Below are positions 1 to 10,565 of a stretch of 64,000 nucleotides of DNA, piece by piece (the stretch's first letter is position 1; each line of letters starts with the position of its first letter). This DNA is from Monodelphis domestica (Eukaryota; Chordata; Mammalia; Didelphimorphia; Didelphidae): positions 344,949,380 to 345,013,379 of the forward strand of contig NC_077229.1 of NCBI RefSeq assembly GCF_027887165.1, in the 5' to 3' direction. A program made the position numbers and the translations under genes. Below the pieces are notes generated by a model. That model was not told the DNA's origin and searched no databases. It was given only the letters and a program-made list of their open reading frames with translations.

Positions 1-634
1 TCAGGGGTTATTGACTGAATATATTATACTAGTGGTCGCTAGGGATTAATTCAATCCCAATAAAATACTCAAGTCAGTTTGGGATTTCTATGGTGGTTTA
101 ATTACAACAGAGGGAAGAAATTAAGAGGAGAGAGAGAAAAGGAATTTGAACTGCTCTGGCAAGCCAGATAGGAGTTCAGAGGCCTAGGCCAAGGGGCCTT
201 CTCAATCTAGCTTGGCTTCCAGCAATGAAGCTTTCTCCAAGATGAGGGACCTCCTAGGAGGATAGCGTTTTAGGAGATAAAGGAAAAAAGGAATCAGCCT
301 AAACCACTCACCAAGAATGCTAAGGACACCACCATGAGCTCCCAACATGAGCCCAATGTCTCCACAAGACCCTGGAGAAAGAAAGTGACACGAAATATGT
401 AGACCGTTCTTTATATCACTTCCTGCGTCTCACGTGTACCAATGGTAGCTTAAGCTTGACTTAGGACAGCCCAGGGGTCTGTCAGTTGTTTCTTATTTGT
501 CACTTGCTAGCACATGTCTGTCATAGGCCATCCTCCTCAACACTTAATCCTTAAGTAGGGGTGTAGACATTCCTGGTTGCTAGGATTTTAAAGACTAATC
601 AGGGTGGAGAAAATCTAAAATTCACACAATCAGT
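1..634. other. Unclassified left-edge sequence, possibly old repeat
   Basis: No gene is visible. The composition is more balanced than its surroundings, with a purine-rich block at 110-145 and stretches such as TCACTTCCTGCGTCTCACGTG near 417. It might be part of an LTR-type or other dispersed repeat ending near the L1 piece at 635, but I found no terminal repeats to prove that. Confidence 0.3.
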
Positions 635-1200
635 TGGGGATGGCTGAACAAGTTGTGGCATATGCTTGTAATGGAAAACTATTGTGCCATGAGAAATGAC
701 AAATAAGATGGTTACAAAATAAACCCTGGAAAGGCTTATATGAAGTGATGCAAAATGAAATGAGTAGAACCAGGAGAAAGATGTACAAAGTAGTAATTGT
801 GTATAATGATTGACCACAAATGATAACTATTATCAATAATTCAAGGATCCAGGACAACTCCAAGGGGCTCATGATGAAAAAGGCTGTCTGCTACCATAAG
901 GGGAACTGATAGAGTTTGAATGCAAATTGAAGCCTACCATTTTTCACTTTATTTCTTCCATGAATTTTTCTCTAGTGTAAGTGATATGTGGCTTGTTTCA
1001 CAACAGAAACATTGTTTCAAACATGGAAATATGTATTATATAATAACACATGCATAACCTCTATCTTATTACCTGCTATATTGAGGAGAGGAAAAGGGGG
1101 GAGGGAAAGAGACAAAACAGATAAAAAATATCATATAAATTCATTAAAAATTATACTGATATATAGTGTGGAAAAAATTAAAATTTAATTTAAAAAATGA
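635..1200 (+). mobile_element. L1 3' end fragment
   Basis: The marsupial L1 ORF2/3'UTR signature is present: GGGGATGGCTGAACAAGTTGTGG, then ACTATTGTGCCATGAGAAATGAC, AGTAGAACCAGGAGAAAG and ACTCCAAGGGGCTCATGATG. It ends in an A-rich tail near 1200. Diverged and 5'-truncated. Confidence 0.8.
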
Positions 1201-1940
1201 AGGATGAACAACAACTTAAACCCAGTGCCCCAGGAAATAATTAAAATTTTATAATAGTTACCAAACTGCATCGGTAAGGAGGACTTCTTAAATGGGAGTT
1301 ATCCATGCCAGTTAAATCATAGATATATACCAAACCTGCCTTCTCTTCCCCAACCCCCCTTTTAATTCTTATATTTCATGCTAGGTCCTTTTTACTCCTA
1401 TCTGGATATCTGATAAGGATGCCTCCTGTACCTTCAAATTGAGGAAGTTCCGGAGCCCCAAGTTCTTTATCTGTAGAATAGGGATGACATACTTGAACCC
1501 AAGTATTAGGGAATAAACTGTGTTAATGATGGTACAGGGGAGCCAGTATGTAATAGCTTTGGGTTGTAGCCTCAATACTACCTTAACTTGATGTGTAGTC
1601 ATGGGCAATGAAAAGATACCTCTGTATATTTATATATAAAACGGAGCTGGTGGAATAGATTATTTTTCAAGTCAAATATTTTTTGGTTCTACTTTTCATC
1701 TTCCTCTTTTCTAGTAGCTATTCTACTACTCTTTTCTTTTTTCTAAATTAAATATTAAACCATTGCAACAATTTAAATGTGATTAATTAAACATTAATCA
1801 TGTAAGCTCTAGAAAGATTAGAATTATGGCCTTGTCTATTGGCTGACATTGACTTTCTAAGCCTCCAGACTCTGATGAAGAAAGGAAAAGAAAAATTTTC
1901 ACTGAAGTAAATCATGATGCTGAAAATCACCAGGAGGTCA
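1200..1940. other. Intergenic, mostly no recognisable feature
   Basis: AT-rich. A segment near 1460-1500 (TTTATCTGTAGAATAGGGATGA) may be a worn MIR core. No gene. Confidence 0.4.
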
Positions 1941-2945
1941 TTTCCCACATGAGACTAGTCAAAGAATATGAACAGGCAGTTTTCAGCAGAAGAAATCAAA
2001 GCTATCAGTAAAAAATGCTCTAAATCATGAGCAATCAGAGAAATGTAAATTAAAACAATTTCGAGATACCATTTTACACCTAACAGATTGGCTAACATGA
2101 GAGAAAAGAAAAAGTGACAAAAGTTGGAGTTGATGTATGGAAAAAATAGGACACAAATGCATTGTTGGTGGAGTTGTGTGTTATTCTAATCTTTTAGAGA
2201 ACGTTTTGGAGATATGCACAAAGGGCAATCAAACTGTGCATACCTTTGACCTAGCAATACCACAGCAGCAACAATACAATATCTGTATCCTAAAGAAATC
2301 ACAGAGATATGAAAAGCACCTGTCTGCACAAAAATATTTATAGCAGCTCTTTTTGTGGTGGCAAAGAATTAGAAATTGAGGGGATGTTCATCCATTGGGG
2401 AATGGCTGGACAAGTTGTGATACAACAGGATTGTGCTATAAGAAATGACAAGCTGGAGGCTCTCAGAAAAATCTGGTAAAACTTATATGAACTCATGCAA
2501 AGTGAAGTGAGCAGAACCATGATAACACTGGACACACTAACAGCAGTATTGGAAGGATGATCATCTGTGAAAGTCTTAGCTACTCTGATCAAGACAATGT
2601 TCTAAGACAATTTCAAAGGTTCCATGCTGAAAAATGCTATTCATCTCAAGAGAGAACTGATAAACTCTGAGTGCAAATTGAAGCATGCTTTTTAAAACTT
2701 TCTTTATTTTTTTCCTCTCTTTTTTTGGTTTAGGTTTTCTTTTGCAATGTGGCTCATATAGCAATATTTTGCATCACTTCACAATTGCAATGTATATCAA
2801 ATTGCTTTCCTTCTCAAAGGGGAGACTAGAGAAAGAAGGATAATTTGTAACTCAAAATTAAAAAAAATCAAAGTGAGATATTTCTACAAATAATTAGGAA
2901 ATATTTAATGAAAGAAATAAAATATATTAAAAAGAAAAGAAGAAA
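1940..2945 (+). mobile_element. L1 ORF2 C-terminal and 3'UTR fragment
   Basis: It starts in the ORF2 region (CCCACATGAGACTAGTC, GAACAGGCAGTTTTCAGCAGAAG, ATTGTTGGTGGAGTTGTG). It continues through the common 3' portion (TTTTTGTGGTGGCAAAGAATT, GGGGAATGGCTGGACAAG) to an A-rich tail after about 2855. Frames are broken, so it is inactive. Confidence 0.85.
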
Positions 2946-3179
2946 AAAAGAAAACCACCAGTAGGTGGCGAAACTTTGCAAGTTAAGATTTCAACATTTA
3001 GGTGAACTGAAGTGGATAATAAAAAAAAATATTCATCTTTCATTTAAGGAAAATTTTGATAAAATAAAAATCACTTAATGATACAAAGAATAAACACTAA
3101 TTAGAGATAAGAAATTTCCTTAATTTGGCTCTAAAAGTAACATGCCTAAGAAATATGTATAGGAAGAAAAAAAGGAAGG

Positions 3180-3425
3180 ATTGACTAGGGGCTCACTATG
3201 TATCAGTCACTGTGTGAAGTGCTTTACAAATTCATCTCATTTGATCATAACAACATCCCTGAGAGTTGCTATTGTTACCCCTACTATCCAGTTCAGGAAA
3301 CTGAGATAAACAGAGGCTAAATGATTTCCCAGGGTCACACAGGTAGTAAAGATCTGAAGCTGAATTTGGTTCTACCTGATTCACTGCCTAATGGTCTATC
3401 CACTGTACCATCTATATCTATCTTT
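3180..3425 (-). mobile_element. MIR/THER1-type SINE fragment
   Basis: Minus-orientation MIR pattern: ACTATGTATCAGTCACTGTG, CTTTACAAATTCATCTCATTTGATC, CAGGAAACTGAGATAAACAGAGG and CAGGGTCACACAGGTAGTAA. Confidence 0.75.
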
Positions 3426-3442
3426 TAAAAAACATATATATG

Positions 3443-3650
3443 TATGTAGCTAGGTGCCTCAATGGGTAGTCAGACCTGAAGATGGGAGGTCTTGGCTTCC
3501 AATCTGGCCTCAGACACTTCCTAGCTGTGTGATCCTGGGCAAGACAATTAACCTGAATTGCCTAACTCTTACCATTCTTCTCTTTTGGAATCAATACTTA
3601 ATATTGATTCTAAGGCAGAAGGTAAAGGTTTTATACACACACACACACAA
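3443..3650 (+). mobile_element. Marsupial tRNA-derived SINE with CA tail
   Basis: The head is GCTAGGTGCCTCAATGGGTAG; the body includes GACCTGAAGATGGGAGGTC, GACACTTCCTAGCTGTGTGA and ATATTGATTCTAAGGCAGAAG. It ends in an ACAC microsatellite (3636-3649). This is the commonest SINE type in the window; the Repbase family name was not checked. Confidence 0.8.
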
Positions 3651-3884
3651 ATATATATACTTATTTTAATAAGAATACCAGTTTTTAAAGCATCTCAGCA
3701 GTCTCTTTTTCTGTATTTAATGATTAATAACCACTTAATAATGCTGGTTAATTAAATACAAATACTTTTAGTTCAAAGTCATAGAGATGAGAGTAGTTCT
3801 TTATTGTTTTCATGTAAAATTCTTGCATTCTAAGTGGAGCAAGCTTCATAATGAATACTGAACAACTCTCTCAATTATCTTTTT

Positions 3885-4065
3885 CTTTTTTTCCTAAACC
3901 TTTACCTTCTCTCTTAGAATCTATACTAAGTTTTGGTTCCAAGGCAGAAGTTGGGCAAGTGACTTGCTTAGGGTCACACAGCTAGCAAGTATCTAAGGTC
4001 AAAGTTGAATCCAGGACCTCCCATCACCAGGTCTGTGTCCACTGTGCCACCGAACTGTCCCCTCA
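3885..4065 (-). mobile_element. Marsupial tRNA-derived SINE
   Basis: Reverse-oriented copy of the same family: CTTTACCTTCTCTCTTAGAA, TTTGGTTCCAAGGCAGAAG, AGGGTCACACAGCTAGCAAG and CCACTGTGCCACCGAACTG. Confidence 0.8.
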
Positions 4066-6030
4066 ATTACTCTTTTAAACAAAAGGATAAGATAGATGGC
4101 AAATATAAAAGTCAGCATGGGCTGGATGACTTGAATAAGATCATTGAGTTAGAAAATGCAACAGATGAGATTTGAACTTACTGACATTCTGTCCACTACA
4201 TCATGCTAGCTCTTCTAAACAAATGATTTCATAATACCAAATTATAAGACATTTGGGATTTCAGAGTCATAGTCAAATTAGATATTCATCTGTTTACCAT
4301 ACCTCATATCCACTGTTACTCAATACCTAATACAACATAGCCCTATGACTGCAAGAAAACATAGATGCTTTTTACAGTTTGGACATGTGGCTTCCTCCTG
4401 TGCCATTAATATTATTACTAACACTTATACTCTTCTCCCCTACTGTGAGTGTTTTTGCTTCCTGCATTATTGAAGCACAATAGTGCTTAGGAGAACTCAA
4501 CTCCTTTATTGTAGGTTTATGGGGCCAGTTTTGTAAAATTCCTTACCACACTGTTTGGGTATGGGGCTAGATTTTACTTATTTTAGTGCCCACCCAATTA
4601 AGTTTTAACTAATGGTAATGTTTTATTGTTAATATTATATGGATGAGATTTTGATTTTTAATCTGTAATATCTTGTTGATTTTTAGGTTTTAACACTCTT
4701 GAAGCTCTTTTTGCTCTCTGCCTTAAATTTTTTTTCTTGGTAGAATTCATTTGGAATTTCCTTATCCTTGTAGTCTGGTAGTGCATTTATTCTGGGGGTC
4801 TATTGGATAGATGTTGTCAAAATGTTTAACTATCACTTTTAAACTCCTGTCAAATTTGTTAGAAATTGGTATTCAAGATTTATGAGTGAAGAAAGTAGGC
4901 ATGTAAGGAGATTAAAGATGATTGCTTTAAGTAAGAGTTTGTTAGTTGGAGTTGGGCTTATAACCCTCTTTTCTTAATTTCTTTTAATATTTTATTATTA
5001 TGAAAAGTCTCTTTTCAATTTTGAATTTTGCTTGAAATTTGGGGAGTCATGAAGGTTTGGTTAATGAAAAGATGTTTCAATTACATTTATGTGCTCAGAT
5101 TTAATATAAAAATTAGTTTAGAAGATGGAAGGACATGTCCTCATTTGGTGAAAAGAAGTCATTGGATCAAGAATATGATGAAAATATAATGATAGTGAAA
5201 ATCATGGTGAAAGGAACGTTTTGATCCTGAGGGAAAAACTGATGGTATGAGTTTGGGAATGAAATTAAATTCATTATTTCTGTATCTATTTTCCGGAATA
5301 CACAACACTAGGAAGTACCAAACATGAGTAATTTGGTCCTTCCTTCAAATATCCCTGGTTTTAAAATATTTGAATCTATAAACTAACAAAAAATGCAACA
5401 GACTTTCACCTTACTTTTTGTCTTGGGCTGATTTATCAAGTCTTGAGAATATAATCAATTGTGCTTAAATTATAACCTTTTCTTTGTCTTTTGATCATCC
5501 TTGTGATGAAAAGGATTCTGGAAATGGCTCAGAATATCCTGGCTTTGAGGTGAGAGTACATATCCCCATGAGAGATTTCTAATGTCAAATTTAGTAATAG
5601 TGCAAATTTTGTGAACTCATATTCTACACCACTACATGTCCTGAAACAAAGTTGAGTATATTTTACTAGAACGGCAGACCTACTTAATCAATGAATATCT
5701 TAAAAAGAACTCATTGTGAGAGAATATTGATTAAGAAGGGTAGTTCCTAGTCTAAAGAGAAACTGTTACTTTTCTATGGTTATTGAAAATATCAACTCTG
5801 ATTCTTAGGAATTATCTTCATTCTAATAAATAGCTTGATGATTCAAAAGTAAAATTTAACCCAAAGAAATCACTCAACACCCAGTAGCATGAATGGGTCT
5901 TTTACACATCCAAGTCAGCTATAGAGAAGAGAATCATCAAAAAGGCATGAAGCTTAGGAAGAGAAGAGAATTTTCAAAATGTTTCAGAATTCAAAATTTT
6001 CAGAATGTTTCAAAAGTATGTATATTGTCA
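4066..6030. other. 5' flank without recognisable genes
   Basis: AT-rich unique-looking sequence. A weak MIR-like stretch may lie at 4110-4215. No exon of the upstream gene expected from human synteny (KDSR) could be identified. Confidence 0.4.
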
Positions 6031-6034
6031 TATC

Positions 6035-6335
6035 AGATTAGAGATAATATTGGCTTTAGAGTCATAAGATTTGGGTTTGAATCCTGATCCATCACTTAAC
6101 TCTATTGTCCTGGACTAGTGACTTAACCTCTCAAAGTTTCAATTTATCAAAAAAATAGGGACAATAGGATTACACTAACAACTTCACCAAAGTGTTGTAA
6201 GGAAAGTGCATTGTACGCCCTAAATTTCTACATAAATGTGAGGTATGAACCAAAGGAGATTTTATTTATAAAGTGCTTAGCACAATATCTGCACTAAAAG
6301 GTGTTCCCTAAATGTTTATTCCCCTCCCCTAATCC
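6035..6335 (+). mobile_element. MIR SINE
   Basis: Plus-orientation MIR: TTGGGTTTGAATCCTGATCC, CACTTAACTCTATTGTCCTGG, a degraded CTCAGTTTC-type core, AAAGTGTTGTAAGG, and a 3' portion resembling TAAATGTTTATT. Confidence 0.65.
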
Positions 6336-6339
6336 CTTC

Positions 6340-7285
6340 CCTTATAACTATTTGGAACACAGAACACATTTTTCCCATTTTACCCATGTTACAAATAATG
6401 AAGTTCATTTCCCAGATTAATCCAGAGATGCTTATTTAACTCATAAGACTGCTGAATTGTAGAACCATATTTTTCCATTGTTTCTATTAGAAAATGCATC
6501 CAGACATCAAACTGGGAACTTGAGAGGCCAGGAACATATCTCCTCCCTTCCCTATTACCTCCCCTTTCTTCCCAATTCATACCTTGAGAGAAGATTTATA
6601 TTTTTCCTAATTCTAAAGAGCAATTGGTCAGGAAGCGGAATTTGGGGTATGTGGGTGTGGGTTACCTGAAATAGTGGAAAGAAGGGGTATCTACTCCTAT
6701 GTTTTATAGTTCATATTTTTAAGGCTGTCTATATTTAAGAAAAAGTAATTTGGGCTCAGGTAGAAGTCATTCTTTAATTCAGTCTGTATTCTCATCATGT
6801 TAATTAGATTTGTATTTAAGTCTTATTTTTCTCACATTTCCACATTCATTATCCAATTGGCTTTTACGATATACTATTTAGCAAATTATGTGATTTTTAG
6901 TGAGGGGTTGGGTTTGGCGGGGTTTTTTGGTATGATCTGTCAGTCTTTCAAAAATAAAAATGTCCAAACATGAGTAATTGATGAAGTTGCATTACTTTCT
7001 TGTTCCTTCCTCCAGGAAGCTGTTTTTAGATAATAGTTTGGTGGTTCTTGACATGTGGGCCACAGGTATATATGTATATGTACATATATATGATTTAGGA
7101 ATGAATAAAATATAAAAATGAATCTAAAAGTGTTATTGCATTCCTAGTAACTTTTTGTCAACAACTTTTGAAGCAGCACATTAGACATGCATAACTACTT
7201 TCAAGAGGCTCTACAAAATTAGTCTTTAAAAAGAGGTCTTTATGCTCAAAAAAGTTAGGAGGTATTCTCATAAGTCACAAAATTT
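6340..7285. other. 5' flank, no feature recognised
   Basis: AT-rich DNA with a small TATATATG-type run at 7068-7091. No gene or clear repeat. Confidence 0.4.
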
Positions 7286-7289
7286 GAGT

Positions 7290-7640
7290 TGGGACAGGTA
7301 ATTAGTTCAAGCTATTCATTTTACAGATGAGGAAACTGATACCAAAGATAACTTGCCTGACTTTATACAGCTAATTAGCAGAAGAGTCAGAATTTTAATA
7401 TCAGATCACTTGTCTCCAAGTTAGACCATGGTTCTTTATCTCACCTTTATATTTAATGAGATTTGGAAAGGTCTCTATCTAATTCAAACAAGTGGTTTTT
7501 TTTTCGTTTGTTTGTTTTTTTGTTTTGTTTTTTAAGATGTGGAAACTGAAATCCAGAGAGGTTAACATCAGAGGTGGTGTTTGAACCCAGGTTCTCTAAC
7601 CTGAATCACTACACTTTTCACTGTACCATGCTGCCTCTCT
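7290..7640 (-). mobile_element. Two MIR-like fragments
   Basis: The first is at about 7290-7425 (TTTTACAGATGAGGAAACTGA, ACTTGCCTGACTTTATACAGC). The second is at about 7535-7640 (ATGTGGAAACTGAAATCCAGAG, TTTGAACCCAGGTTCTCTAAC, ACTGTACCATGCTGCCTC). A T/G-rich run (7498-7530) separates them. Confidence 0.6.
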
Positions 7641-7869
7641 CAATGTTTTAAACATAATTTTTTATCATAACTTTTGATTTCCTTGGCATAGAGAATTCTC
7701 AGTGACACAAGTGCATTTAACAATACAGTTAAAAAAGGTATAGTTTTAGGACTGCCTGATAAAGATTGGTTAAATGATTTGCCCAAATTCACACAGCTAG
7801 TCCTTATTTGGGAAAACCACAAACAAGCTGGCAGTCTGGCGGATGGTACTTGAGAGCTGGGAGGCTTGG

Positions 7870-8115
7870 GCTCTTTAATCACTTCTAACACTAGCTGTAT
7901 GAGTATGGGCAGTCCACCTCGCCTCCTCTTGGGGATGGGGGAGGGGAAGGGATAGTCTCAGGGCGGGAGATGACACAACCACACCGTACTCCCCAGGTCC
8001 GGACTCTATAAATTTCACATCTCTAATCTTCTTACGTAAAACGGATAATACCAAGATTCAAATGAGTTAATGTATGTAAATTGCTATATTACATGTCAAC
8101 TATTGTTAGTAGACG
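7870..8115 (+). mobile_element. MIR fragment, interrupted
   Basis: The middle (ACTAGCTGTATGAGTATGGGC) and 3' part (CGTAAAACGGATAATACC, ATGAGTTAATGTATGTAAATTGC) of a MIR are split by a GC-rich stretch at 7915-7995. Confidence 0.45.
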
Positions 8116-8398
8116 GTCTAGGAAAAAGTGAGTTTTGCGAAATTTACTATTTCCTGTGCCAATAGAGTTTTTGGAGATGGTACCCTAAGGTTCCTGGCTC
8201 CCTAGATGCTCCAGGGCTAGCCTCCGGGACCCCCTCCCCTCCCCTAGGGCATCCCGGTCAAATTTTGAGAAAGGTAAAAGAGGAAGAGGTAAAAGGGCAA
8301 AACAGACATTTTATGTAAACAAACAAAAAAAATCATCATAAACTATCTCTCCATTCCCTGGATCACCACAACGCTACTCCATGTATGCAGACAGATAG

Positions 8399-8400
<2 letters not shown>

Positions 8401-8434
<34 letters not shown>
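8401..8434 (+). repeat. (CA)n microsatellite
   Basis: About 15 pure CA units, flanked by ATAGACATA and TACAGCC. Confidence 0.95.
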
Positions 8435-8437
<3 letters not shown>

Positions 8438-8819
8438 GCCATTTAGCCTCCTATGACAAATAGTTCGTGGTGAAGGCTCTGAGTGGCTCATGTAAGCAAC
8501 TGCAAAGCAACAGCAAAAATACTGGTTGAGAGGCCTAATAGCCATTCCGGAGTCAAAGTCCCCTCCTTTGCGCTGGGCGAGCGCTAGCAGAATGAAGTGC
8601 AGCTCAGTCCAGGCCACGGCCTGGCATCGAATCTAGACCGGCTGGCGTAATGAATACTTTAAAAAACAAAACAAAACAAAAAAACTTGATTTTTTACCAG
8701 AGCACCAGCTGTCTTATTTTCCTTCCCATTATGCTTATTTTGTTCCCAGTGCACCAACCTAACCAATCGCCCTGTGTTCTGATAGTTGGTTGCATTGGGT
8801 TTTTCTCCGGTTAGGTTAA
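8435..8819. other. Immediate 5' flank of the BCL2 CpG-rich region
   Basis: Unique-looking DNA with rising CpG content (GCGCTGGGCGAGCGCTAGC near 8570). It also has an AAAACAAAACAAAACAAAAA run at 8664-8683. No gene. Confidence 0.4.
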
Positions 8820-9266
8820 GTTTTGTTTTTGTCATTTTCTGGGCGTCCCCGTCCCCTGTCCCGCCCTCCAGCATGGCATCTCTGGACTCTGGTAGAAGCC
8901 CTCTCGGCTCTCCCCAGGCAGGGAGAGCCCGGTTCGGGTGACACTGTGGCGAAGCCATTATGTAATGCGCGGAGGTGGCAGCTCCTGCTTGGCACAGAGA
9001 CTCCCGTGGCTCTCTCCCGGGCCCCCAGTGGGCTGGTCGGGCTCCCGGTGTCAGGCCTCGCGCGCGCAGCAGCGCAGGAGGGGACGGAGAGAGAGTCGGA
9101 GCCGGGCTGGGCAGGGGGGAATACATTCAGCTCCGAGGGGGCAGCACCCCAACCCGCTTCAACCGTGCCACCCACCAGCAAGCCCTGGGCGGGCGCGCTC
9201 CCCGCCCACTCCAACCCCCTGCTCCTTGGACTCAGCCCCTTTCCGAACCTAGCCCGCCTAGCCTAG

Positions 9267-9324
9267 TGGGAGGGGGCGGGGGCGGGATGGGACAGGGATG
9301 GCCCCGGGGTTGGGTGGTGGGTGG
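9267..9324 (+). promoter_or_regulatory. G-rich tract in the distal promoter (G-quadruplex candidate)
   Basis: It contains GGGAGGGGGCGGGGGCGGG, then GGG, GGG, GGGG, GGG, GGG and GGGGG runs with short loops. It contains Sp1-type boxes and lies about 225-280 bases upstream of the CRE-like site. It is separate from the P1 C-rich tract and on the opposite strand. Confidence 0.5.
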
Positions 9325-9547
9325 GGGAGATGAGTCGGCCACACCTTCCCTCCCCCAACCCTTCCCGGTGCACAGGAGGCTGGCACCCTCCCCTTCCACC
9401 CCCTCCACCCTGCCCCAAGGACGGCAGGCTCTTAGATCCCAGTCTCGTCGCTGTCCCTTTAATTGGGGAAGGGGAAGCTGGAGGAGTGTGGAGGAGGGGG
9501 GTCGGAGGAGGAGGAAGGTTTCTTTCTTCTTTTTTTTGAATGAACAG

Positions 9548-9555
9548 TGACGTAG
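9548..9555 (+). promoter_or_regulatory. CRE-like site (TGACGTAG) upstream of P1
   Basis: It is followed within a few bases by ACAGGAAACCAGTTGGTT (9561-9578). The human promoter has a CREB-responsive TGACGTTA element followed by ACAGGAAACCGGTC, in the same relation to the P1 C-rich tract. The TGACGT core is kept. Confidence 0.6.
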
Positions 9556-9611
9556 TCCCCACAGGAAACCAGTTGGTTAGTGAGGAGAATGAAGTAAGAG
9601 GCCAGAACATA

Positions 9612-9688
9612 CCCCCGCCCCCTTCCCCCAGTTCTCTTCTTCTCCTTCCACCCCCGCCCTCCCCGGACCCCCCCCCTCCCCATCCCTC
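9612..9688 (-). promoter_or_regulatory. P1 C-rich tract (G-quadruplex on the - strand, i-motif on the +)
   Basis: The + strand has C runs CCCCCGCCCCC, CCCCC, CCCCCGCCC, CCCC, a run of nine C and CCCC. It starts about 60 bases after the CRE-like site, as in human BCL2, where the P1 element (CCGCTCCCGCCCCCTTCCTC core) folds into G4 and i-motif structures and binds Sp1, WT1 and MAZ-type factors. Transcription from P1 probably starts just downstream. Confidence 0.65.
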
Positions 9689-9727
9689 TCTGTCTCCCCG
9701 CTGCAGCTGCACTGAACTCTCCCCGTG

Positions 9728-9820
9728 GCGCTGCTGCTGCTGCTGCTGCCGCTGCTGCCGCCGCTGCCGCTGCCGCCGCCGCCGCCGCCACCGTCGCCTC
9801 TGCCGCCGCCGCCGCCGCTA
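9728..9820 (+). repeat. GCN/CTG-CCG trinucleotide repeat in BCL2 exon 1
   Basis: About 31 triplets: six CTG units, then mixed CCG and CTG, then nearly pure CCG with few interruptions. Read on the - strand in one frame it gives a long alanine run, which is a by-product of the repeat. The tract lies at the expected 5' end of the P1 transcript and can form strong hairpins. Confidence 0.85.
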
Positions 9821-9907
9821 CAAGTGAATGTGCATTAGCCACCAGGACCTCCCCACCGGCGGCGCACAGAGCCGACTCAGTCACCCCAGCCCTGACTTCG
9901 TTGCACA

Positions 9908-10004
9908 GGGGTGGAGGTGGTGGTGGAAGAGGAGGAGGAGGAGGGGAGGAGGAGGGGAGGGGGGAGGTGCCGGTGCCGGTGGTGGAGGTGGAGGTGGTGT
10001 GTGG
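9908..10004 (+). repeat. Purine-rich GGA/GGT repeat in exon 1
   Basis: It is dominated by GGAGGA, GGTGGT and GGGGAGG units on the transcript strand and has few C residues. Such GGA tracts can form RNA G-quadruplexes or act as exonic purine-rich elements. It lies 88 bases after the GCN repeat, so the leader has a C-rich then a G-rich block that could pair. Confidence 0.7.
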
Positions 10005-10367
10005 CAGCTGAGGGTGCCCTGGTGGGGTGCAGCGGAAGAGGGGGTTTAGAGGGGAGAACTTCGGAGCAGTCATCCTTTTTAGGAAAGGAGGGAAAAATAA
10101 AACCCTCCCCTCAACGCTTTACCGCCACCCCTCCAGCAGCACCACCACACACAGCGAGCTCTCCTCTGGTGGAGCACACGGTGGTTTGTACGCTTTCTGC
10201 CTCCATTTACCAAGCAGCTTTTTGGAAAATGTTTTTTCTGTCCGGAGTTTAATCAGAAGGAGATTTTGTTTTTGTTTTTGCTCTTCCATCTCTTCCCACC
10301 CCCACCCCCCTTCTCTCATTCTTTTAAATGGAGACGTGAAGCAGTCATTGGAATAGAGATCAATGCC

Positions 10368-10395
10368 CGTACGCGCGCGCGTGTGTGCGTGTGTA
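10368..10395 (+). repeat. 28-nt alternating CG/TG tract (Z-DNA candidate) in exon 1
   Basis: Uninterrupted pyrimidine-purine alternation with a CGCGCGCGCG core followed by TGTGTGCGTGTGTA. The human P2 promoter region is described as containing simple CA/TG repeats, so this may mark the P2 position. That link is inference. Confidence 0.6.
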
Positions 10396-10456
10396 AATTG
10401 CACAGTGAAAACCACAGGACTTCTGCAAAATACTGGATTGAAAATTGTAATTCATC

Positions 10457-10484
10457 TGCCGTCGTCGCCGCCGCCGCCGCTGCC
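10457..10484 (+). repeat. Short CCG/TCG repeat in exon 1
   Basis: CTG CCG TCG TCG followed by CCG units and CTGCC. A second small GC-rich triplet tract in an otherwise AT-rich part of the leader. Confidence 0.6.
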
Positions 10485-10565
10485 TTTTTCTTTCTTTTTT
10501 CCCCCTCTCTTTTTTGCTCCTGGATTTTCCGATTGGGGTTTCTAGGGTTTGACATTTCTTTGGAG

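Larger units (their letters stand above)
8820..10490. promoter_or_regulatory. CpG-rich BCL2 promoter region
   Basis: GC and CpG density rises sharply here against an AT-rich, CpG-poor background, for example CTCGCGCGCGCAGCAGCGC near 9058 and several GGGCGGG/CCCGCCC Sp1-type boxes (around 9187-9203, 9276-9285 and 9613-9621). No transposon is recognisable within it. It spans the P1 core and most of exon 1. Boundaries were judged by eye. Confidence 0.8.

Noticed and set aside
1..8800. 3' exons of KDSR, the neighbour of BCL2 in human
   Set aside because: No recognisable coding or 3'UTR sequence; the gene may lie further upstream.
8659..9266. Several open frames of 100-190 codons on both strands in the promoter
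   Set aside because: GC-rich DNA has few stops by chance; no domain, and frames overlap on both strands.
9459..10073. 204-codon - strand frame with a long alanine run
   Set aside because: The alanines are the reverse reading of the GCN repeat and the rest is low-complexity promoter sequence.
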